Below, in pieces: positions 57,366 to 64,000 of a stretch of DNA of 64,000 bases. Origin of the DNA: Plantago ovata (taxonomy: Eukaryota > Streptophyta > Magnoliopsida > Lamiales > Plantaginaceae); NCBI GenBank assembly GCA_028274465.1, contig CM051455.1, forward strand, positions 71,592,985 to 71,656,984. The letters are read 5' to 3'. Every line of letters begins with the position of its first letter. The first letter of the stretch is position 1. The notes beneath the pieces are model-generated. The model was not told the DNA's origin and did not search any database. It was given only the letters and a program-made list of their open reading frames with translations. The translations under genes were made by a program, and so were the position numbers.

Positions 57366-58353
57366 AGCACCGAGGACTTGAAAGGAATTGACCCGAGGAT
57401 CGCCGTTCACCGTCTGAATGTCGATCCTACGATCACCCACATCCGAGAAAAACGAAGAGACTTCAGTGCGGAGGACAATGCCATCATTGAAGCAGAAGTG
57501 CAAAGGTTACTCAAGGTTAGGCATATCAAGGAAGTAAGATACTTAAACTGGGTTTGCAATGTAGTACTTGTAGAGAAGGGACTAGGAAAATGGATAATGT
57601 ACAACAACTTCACTCGGCTTAACAAATTTTGCCCGAAGGATCCCTACCCCTTGCCCCGGATCGACCAGTTGGTCGACTCAACAGTAGGATGCGTCCTCTT
57701 GAGTTTCATGGATGCGTACTAGGGGTTCTACCAGGTCAAAATGGCCAAGGACGATGTACCGAAGACAACCTTCTTTGCAAATGGAAATGTCTACTGTTTC
57801 AACGTGATGCCCTTCGTACTCAAAAATGCCGGAGCGACCTACCAAAGGCTGGTCAACAAGATGTTGAAGGAAGAATTGGGGAAGACAATGCAAGTATATG
57901 TCGATGACATGTTGGTCAAGAGTAAGACCTAGGAGAAACACATAGGGTACTTGACGAAGTGTTTCTCTATCTTGAGAAAGTATGGCATGAAGCTTAATCT
58001 AGCAAAGTGTACCTTTGCAGTCAAAGGTTGGAAGTTCCTCGGTTATATGGTGACAGAGAGGGGGATTGAGGCAAACCCCAAAAAATCAAAGCCATTCTAG
58101 ACCTTTCTCAACCCCAAACTATCAACGAAGTGCAACAATTGATGGGGAAGTCCACTGCTCTGAGTAGATTCATCTCAAGGTCGACCGAGAAGAACCTTCC
58201 GTTTTTCAAAGTTTTGCAAAAGAGCAGTCACTTTGAATGGACGAAGAAGTGCGACGAAGCCTTCGACAAACTCAAAGAGTATCTACTCTCTCTTATCGAA
58301 ACCAATAGAAGGAGAGGTACTTTACTTATACCTTGTCGCAACAATAGAAGCCA
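57366..58353 (+). pseudogene. Tat-like element F, piece 3: reverse transcriptase
   Basis: It starts with the copia 3 target duplication (57366-57370). Ty3-type RT motifs in order: HRLNVDPTI, VVLVEKGLGKW, PLPRIDQLVD, LLSFMDAY, GATYQRLVNKM and YVDDMLVK (active-site YVDD near 57900), then the connection region with FLGYMVTERG and FEWTKKCDEAFDKLKEYL. TAG stops at 57720-57722 and 57930-57932 and a frameshift near 58080. It is cut at 58353 by element D, just before RNase H. Motif spacing is that of Tat/Ogre/Retand elements. Confidence 0.88.
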
Positions 58354-59633
58354 TGATGAACGAGATTGTCAGACTCGAACAATCAAATGAATTTGTTTTA
58401 GCCAAAGGGCAACTCACAACTACACAAAACACGTAGTGCAGAGGTAAGTTGACCTCGAGTGTCGATCTCTAGGGACTTAACTAGCTTTAACTACAATAAC
58501 TATTATAAATTCAGTAAACAAATCTAATTTAGCTTAACTTAACAATATATGACAAGAGCTGGTGATAGTAATGCTCATTCTAAGCATCGAGTTCTAATTA
58601 TGCATGAAAGTGCAACACGTACTGCTTTAAAAGTGATTCGAATAAACAAACACCAAAAGACAGGTTTTGACATGTATTTTGAAAGCTTCCTATCTATACT
58701 AATACTTGGCTAAGGTTCTCAGGCTTAGTGCAAGCAGTACTTGATAATTGTAAATATTGAAAATGATGATCTTGAATTGTCCTAGTGTTTCTAACACTTT
58801 TATACGAAGATATTTGGCTTAGTTGGATTAAAGAATCGAATAAAATAATTCTACAAGTAAAAGATTCAGAAACTCAATCATGCACAATATGAACCCTAGC
58901 TACGAATTTACATACTATCACCAAATACAAATGTAGCTACTCATATCAAAATCAAAATCAACAATAGCAATCATAACAATTATAGATGAAAACATGGTTG
59001 AATTGAAAGATAGAGTGCAGAAAATAGTGAGATACAAAGTTACCACCGAGGGTTGTCAATCTCCGGTGAATTTCTAAACTCACAAATATCTAGCAAGGTG
59101 AGATCAATAGATGTCCAAATCTCTACCTTGATGCTCGAAATCGCTCAGAAAAAGTAGTTCTAAGTCAAAGAAAACCCAGAACAAGCTCTAGGTTTTATGT
59201 CATCAAAAATATTATTCAAGATATGAAAATTCGCAGCTTTACAAAATATATATAATTTCCCCCGAAACAGTACCAGGCGGTGCGCCGGATACCAGGCGGT
59301 GCGCCTCGCACGACAGAGAATTGCCCGTGCGTTTCTCCTCCAAGTCTTCAACTTTTTGGTCATTGGTACGACTTTGAGCTCCGAAACTTGGTCTTTTGGC
59401 CTGGAAACATGTCCCGTTACTCCTTGAAACACCACGGGTGATCTCGTTGCACCAAAACTTCAATGTTTCGCCATGATTCATATCCTAAAGTGCAATTTTC
59501 ACCTAAATCCTAAACATAACAAAGAAAATAGAAATGTGACACTATTCTAACAAAATGCACTAAAATGCATACAAGAGGATAGCTAAATTGGTGAAAAAGA
59601 ACCGAATGAAAGTGTAAAAAAACACTATCATCA
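58354..59633 (-). repeat. 3' LTR of element D (1,280 bp)
   Basis: TGATGAACGAG...TATCATCA ends. Its sequence is diverged from the A-C LTRs but keeps the order: GGCGGTGCGCC palindromes (59275-59305), then TATATATA (about 59248-59255) in the element's direction. Confidence 0.88.
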
Positions 59634-60118
59634 AACTCCCCAAACCTAACATTTGCTTGTTCTCAAGCAACTAGCTAAACTCTATGCAAACTACATGCAA
59701 CACAAAGAGGAATCTCATGCCAAACAAGAAGAACTAACCTATTGTATCTACCAAATGCTTATGAACAAGGACCATACAAATCAGAACATGGAACTAGGTT
59801 GAAGAATGTCTCAATTGATCATATACACATTCACATATGCACTTTGTTAAACAAGGGAGTCTCTCGTAACATTCTATACCTAGACCTGGTCAATGACGAT
59901 GCAATGATGCATATTAAAATACAAATGGTTGCCTCGTGCCTATGAAACTGAGGGCTTATTACTGTTCACCTAGTGAAACTTCCCCTCAAGAGAGGTCGAA
60001 CCAATACTGGCTCTCATTAAACGAATGGCAGGACGAGGGTGGTCTAGAACAGGCCTTGGACTAGGCGACACGAAAACACAAGGAATAATTTGCAACTCAA
60101 TTACAAACTAATACAAAG

Positions 60119-60236
60119 TGTCATGACACTAGAGGTCATAGGTTCAATTCTCGCCAAGTGCGGGATTATTTATTGTTTATTACTAGCTTTGTAATGCTAC
60201 TTATGAAGTTGTAATAGTTCGATTATTAAAAAAAAA
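60119..60236 (+). mobile_element. SINE-like insertion, 5' truncated
   Basis: A tRNA-type B box GGTTCAATTC at 60141-60150, a T-rich body and an A8-9 tail (60228-60236). Flanks show a near-duplication: AATACAAAG (60110-60118) and AATACAAAAAG (60235-60245). Element C lacks the insert at the equivalent site. No A box, so the head is missing. Confidence 0.55.
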
Positions 60237-60274
60237 TACAAAAGTTGAAAAATGATGCAACGCTTTGCTAAACT

Positions 60275-60604
60275 GCTTTTTGGCTTGCTTGGACCATTCT
60301 TTTGGTTTTTTGGGTCTTATTCCTCTTTTTTCTTTTTTTTCTTTTTTCAGATTTCTGGAATAGCTTTTTTTTCGATTTTTTCTTCCTTTTCTCCATTTTT
60401 ATTTTTTATATATAGCGAGCAGTAGCAACAATGAAAAGAAATAACAACGACTCTACAACCACCTCCCCAAACCTATTCGAAAGAATAGGTTGGAGCACAA
60501 ACTCACAAAGAAGAAGAAAAACAAACTCAACATGACTCAACAAGACGAAAAACAAGTCATAACAATGGTAACCCCCTCCCCAAACCTATTCGTTAGAATA
60601 GGTT
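60275..60604 (-). repeat. Purine tract and twin hairpins of element D
   Basis: Minus-strand purine tract about 60275-60415. Hairpins AACCTATTC/GAATAGGTT at 60470-60491 (loop GAAA) and 60583-60604 (loop GTTA). Stems are identical to those in A, B and C although the surrounding sequence is strongly diverged. Confidence 0.88.
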
Positions 60605-61232
60605 TCAAACAAAGGATCACACACCTCACTTTACCTCCTTCCTAGGCATTTAGCAACCTCAAAAAGCAAGGTGAAGACTTGTTGCCTCTTAGGTACATAA
60701 TTACACGAGAATAAAACCAAAGACTCTAACATGCAACATTTTATAAGGTCTTCGTGAACCGCAGTAGAGAAAACACCACATAATGATGTCGAGACTACCA
60801 AGTTTAACTAGTGCACATACGAATATGACAAGTCAAGCGAGACAAACCTCAAACTATTCCATAGAAATGCAATGCATGGTCAATGGTAAAAAACACTTAG
60901 TTTGTACAATAAAAAAGTTCTAAATATTTGACAATAAACTCCACACAACAACATGCAAAAACTTGACTAAGGATGAATGCATACGAAGAAACTAAATCCT
61001 AAGAAAGCGGTAAACGTGCAAACAAAGGTAGAATCTAAGTACAAGATACAATACTCAACGACAACAAGTCATGCAAAACTAACATCATAATTCACATAAC
61101 ACCCCCCCCCCACACATGAAGCTCACGCTGGTCTCTAGCAAAAGAGATAATGAGGAATGTAAAGTGATACTCGATGTTACCGAATGTGTGGCCTCTGTCG
61201 GCTGAGTATACCAGAATGGACATGTGAAAAGA

Positions 61233-62565
61233 CTAGTAATCCGGGTCATAATCCCCGTAATAGTCGTTCCACATCTCAGAGAGAAGATCCTGAGACTGCT
61301 GTAAGGTCTCCTGCTGACGGTCCAAGAGCATCTGCTACTGCAAAATGAGCTGCCTCTCATTCCGGCGATGCTCTTCAGCGAGTTCCCAATAACGGTTGCG
61401 CTGGGCAACATAACCATCAAGAGTATGCTGCAAACCCTGGACAGTGGTGGTCAGAGTTGCAATATTCGCATCAAACCCACGGAATCTGTAATCAAGGTAG
61501 GTCTTGAGTTCAGTAAAATCAAATCCCCTGGAACCACGTGCTACCCGCGGTGGCTGCTGTGACCCACTAGGAGCGGTGGTGTCTGGAATACGCTCCCGAT
61601 CATCGGTCTCCATGTCATCACCATCACTCGCAGGAGGTGGAGGGAGATGGAAATCTAGCTGCTGCATCATTAGCGGTGGCGGCCGAAGGTACAATCTGAC
61701 GGAACCTATGTTCCTGCTCATTGATAGACGCTGGAGTCAAGGCCGAGGTGACGGAGCCCGACTCATCAATACCTTCAACCCCGTGGTACTTGCAGTAGGC
61801 AGTAATCAAGCAAGGAAAAACAAATGGTTTTTTTCTTTTTGTTCCAATGCCTATGGTACTCCTCATAGATAATGCAGCCAATATCGATACGGTGCCTACC
61901 CAATAGACAGTAGATGAGCTCTGCATACCAAGGCTGAATGGAAGTATCATTGGTCAGAGGAATGAGATTGGCCATAATGAACTTCATAGTCGTCCTAGCC
62001 TCAAGATTGAAGTCTTTCCTCTGCAGTCTCTCCAGTCTAGCACCAAATGGGTACACATACTCCTTGTGTCAAATCACCTCTGTGACTCTCTCGTCAATCA
62101 CCCAGCCCCCTCTCGAGTACTTATATTCATGCACGCTCTCGGTAAACTCCCGTTCCCCGAAGTGGATAAAGTCAGAAATCGATTAAGGAGTCCATGGCAC
62201 TATTGTGTTCCACACTGGAACACCCCCCCCATGTCCGCATGGTCTGTGTATCCTACATAGAACTCTTGGAGTAGCGATACATCGTACCCATTGAACCGGT
62301 TGGAAGTGTACCATTTCCAGTTCCTTTTGCCGTCCAAGCTATATAGCATTCGGCAGGCCGGTGTATGAGCATAACTTGCTGGGATTTGAATTTTACGGTC
62401 ACGGACGATCGAGCGGGGCTTAATGGCAGCTTCTTCCTCAAGATCCATTCGAATAGAAACTGCTTGGAGTGATGGTTCATAAGCTTCATTGGCTTGTGAG
62501 CTCGAGGCTGCTCCCTTTCCCTTCTTGCTCTTGGATGTGCCGGCTTTCTTACTGTCACGACCCAT
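61233..62565 (-). pseudogene. Element D third ORF, Athila 'putative plant transposon protein' type
   Basis: ATG at 62565 (MGRDSKKAGTSKSKKG), a Lys/Ser-rich start, then a globular domain: KWYTSNRFNGYDVSL, TTMKFIMANLIPLTN, AELIYCLLGRHRIDIG and FPCLITAYCKYHGVE. This run of motifs matches the PF20167-type domain of Athila third ORFs. The C-terminal half has a Pro-rich segment and a predicted coiled coil (61233-61560). Stops and frameshifts occur near 62200, 62075, 61840 and at 61335. The frame ends at 61233. The ORF sits after the intron 62571-63123. In Athila literature this position is called env-like; I see no signal peptide here. Confidence 0.75.
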
Positions 62566-62570
62566 GGTAC

Positions 62571-63123
62571 CTGAAACGCAGCAATTAGTGTCTTGTACTC
62601 AACAAAAACGTTATGCTAATGCAAATGCAAAGTGTGCAAATAATCGAGTGTCAACTTGGAGTAATTCTACTCCCTTAACTCATTGTCTAGTCTAGCTAAC
62701 CTATGTCAAGAACAATCATGCAATTCATCACAATCATGCAATACATTACCATCAATGCTCATGCTAGACGACGAATAACCTCAAACTCATAAGGCAACAT
62801 ACATATCATAGAGTCGAAAATCACACAAAAAAAAAAACTCACAATCTATCCAATCAAGCGTTCTACCAAGTAGTCTATAATCATCATATCAATTTGCTCT
62901 AATTTAATAAGGAATGAAAGAATCAAAACAATGCAATCAAGACTTAGAAATCCAAATTGAGCAAAGCCCCAAATTCAACAATCCCAACAAAATTAAGCAT
63001 GCAATTGATAGAGAAATAAGTTAATAATCATACAAACAAGCAACCCATACAACATATAAGCTCAATTGAAGCAAAAATCAAGAAACCCACAAATTTAGAA
63101 AATTAGGGTTCTTGAGAGGTTAC
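62571..63123 (-). other. Predicted intron before the third ORF of element D (553 nt)
   Basis: Donor ATCTGAG|GTAACC (63123), acceptor GCGTTTCAG ending at 62571, next exon GTACCATGG with the start codon. Length and boundaries parallel the 545-nt intron of element C. Confidence 0.55.
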
Positions 63124-63459
63124 CTCAGATCTGGAAATTTGATGAAGTATGAAGAGATTTGTTCGGATGAAGATGAAGAGCACGTAATGGGCTTCGATTC
63201 AAGCTAAAGAACACAAGATTTGGTGAAGATTTTGAAGAATTATGAAAGAGAGAAGAATTTTGATGATTTTTGGTTTGGGACTAAAAAGAAAGAAGAAGAA
63301 TGAAGAATGTGGGAGAAAGAGGGTGAAATCCCGTTTTTGTATTTTCCGGGGACGAGGGGCGGACTGCCCCAGGTGGGAGGCGGTTCGCCCCACATGGGGC
63401 AAACCGCCTCTCACCCTCAGAGAGTCTCCCTGACTTTCTGTGAGTGGGGGGCGGACCGC
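63124..63459 (-). promoter_or_regulatory. Leader exon and GC palindromes upstream of the D third ORF
   Basis: GGGGCGGACTGCCCC and GAGGCGGTTCGCCCC type units at 63356-63410 precede a leader exon that ends at 63124. The same arrangement exists in C (39704-39718). It may be an internal promoter; not proven. Confidence 0.4.
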
Positions 63460-64000
63460 TGATGAACGAGATTGTCAGACTCGAACAATCAAATAAATTT
63501 GTTTTAAGCCAAAGGGCAACTCACAACTACACAAAACACGTAGTGCAGAGGTAAGATGACCTCGATTGTCGATCTCTAGGGACTAAACTAGCTTTAACTA
63601 AATGACAAAATATAATTTCAGAAAACAAATTTATCTCTAACTTAACTTAACAATATATGGAGAAAGCTGGTGATAGTATGCTCGTTCTAAGCATCAAGTT
63701 CTAATTATGCATGAAAGTGCAACTCGTACTGCCTTAAAAGTAATTTGATTTACAAACACCAAAGACAGATTTGTAGACGTGTATTTTGAAAGCTTCCTAT
63801 CTATACTAATACTTGGCTAAGGTTGTCAGTCTTAGTTCAAGCAGTACTTGCAAATTATATATAATTGAATCGATAATCTTGAATTGTCCAAGCGTTTCTA
63901 AAATTTTCTAAGAAGATATGTGGCTTAGTCGGATCAAAGAATCGAATTAAGATAATTAAACAAGTAAAAAGACTCAGAAACTCAATCATGCATAATACGA
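63460..64000 (-). repeat. Second D-type LTR, cut by the window edge
   Basis: TGATGAACGAGATTGTCAG... matches 58354 onward, first about 96% then less (roughly 90% overall by eye, with indels). No PBS lies between it and the D internal region, so it is either the 5' LTR of a D copy that lost gag, protease and PBS, or the 3' LTR of a separate element inserted into D. Confidence 0.8.

Larger units (their letters stand above)
58354..63459 (-). mobile_element. Athila-related gypsy element D (minus), gag-pol absent
   Basis: 3' LTR (58354-59633), then non-coding region with twin hairpins and purine tract, third ORF (61233-62565), intron, and GC palindromes ending at 63459, where a second LTR begins. 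No PBS, gag or protease is visible. It inserted into the RT of F; the predicted target duplication AGCCA (58349-58353) should recur right of the window if 63460 is its own LTR. Confidence 0.75.

Noticed and set aside
60141..60150. Possible tRNA gene at a B-box-like sequence
   Set aside because: No acceptor stem, anticodon arm or A box; poly-A tail and flanking repeats fit a SINE fragment better.
1..64000. A defence system, biosynthetic cluster or other host gene system
   Set aside because: Every coding block with recognisable motifs belongs to a transposable element; no host-type genes were found.

Overview
The window is plant nuclear DNA made almost entirely of transposable elements nested inside one another. 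No ordinary host gene, rRNA or tRNA gene was found. The evidence for a plant is a Sirevirus-type Ty1/copia family, Athila-like and Tat-like Ty3/gypsy families, a CACTA (En/Spm) DNA transposon, and primer-binding sites matching tRNA-iMet and, probably, tRNA-Asp. The families look like those of a dicot, but I cannot name the species.

Layout. 1-7995: the 3' part of an Athila-like gypsy element (A, plus strand), interrupted by a 3.9-kb CACTA transposon at 392-4319 and ending in an LTR at 6684-7995. 7996-12079: gag, PBS and 5' LTR of copia copy 1 (minus), which A has cut. 12080-15046: gag, leader and LTR of another gypsy element (E, minus), which copia 1 has cut. 15047-16707, 33301-33981 and 57366-58353: three dispersed pieces of one Tat-like gypsy element (F, plus): gag, the end of protease, and reverse transcriptase. 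Between F pieces 1 and 2 lie an inverted partial copia LTR (16708-17377), copia copy 2 (minus, to 26397), an unclassified block (26398-27628) and Athila-like element B (plus, 27629-33300). Between F pieces 2 and 3 lies copia copy 3 (plus, 33982-57365, target duplication AGCAC), whose 5' LTR holds a complete Athila-like element C (minus, 35308-43425, target duplication TCACT). From 58354 an Athila-related element D (minus) cuts F; it contains a SINE-like insert and abuts a second related LTR at 63460.

How the parts relate. Copia 3 is about 15.3 kb without element C: LTR, PBS, gag, pol, a hairpin-rich spacer with a conserved 90-codon ORF, an approximately 5-kb degraded extra ORF in the env-like position, PPT and LTR. 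The Athila-like elements B and C carry only gag and protease (no reverse transcriptase, RNase H or integrase), so they would need proteins from elsewhere. A, C and D carry a third gene that appears to have its own leader exon and intron. All the elements examined carry stops or frameshifts. Two complete target duplications and internal empty sites give a relative order: F is older than copia 3, which is older than C. On the left, E is older than copia 1, which is older than A, which is older than the CACTA element.

The most unusual signals are: twin perfect hairpins plus a purine tract shared by all four Athila-like copies; GC-rich palindromes repeated before the LTR TATA box and again before the internal third gene; saturation of the copia family with the word TGCTGA; the repeat-containing 90-codon ORF between pol and the env-like ORF; and several short filler duplications at deletion junctions.
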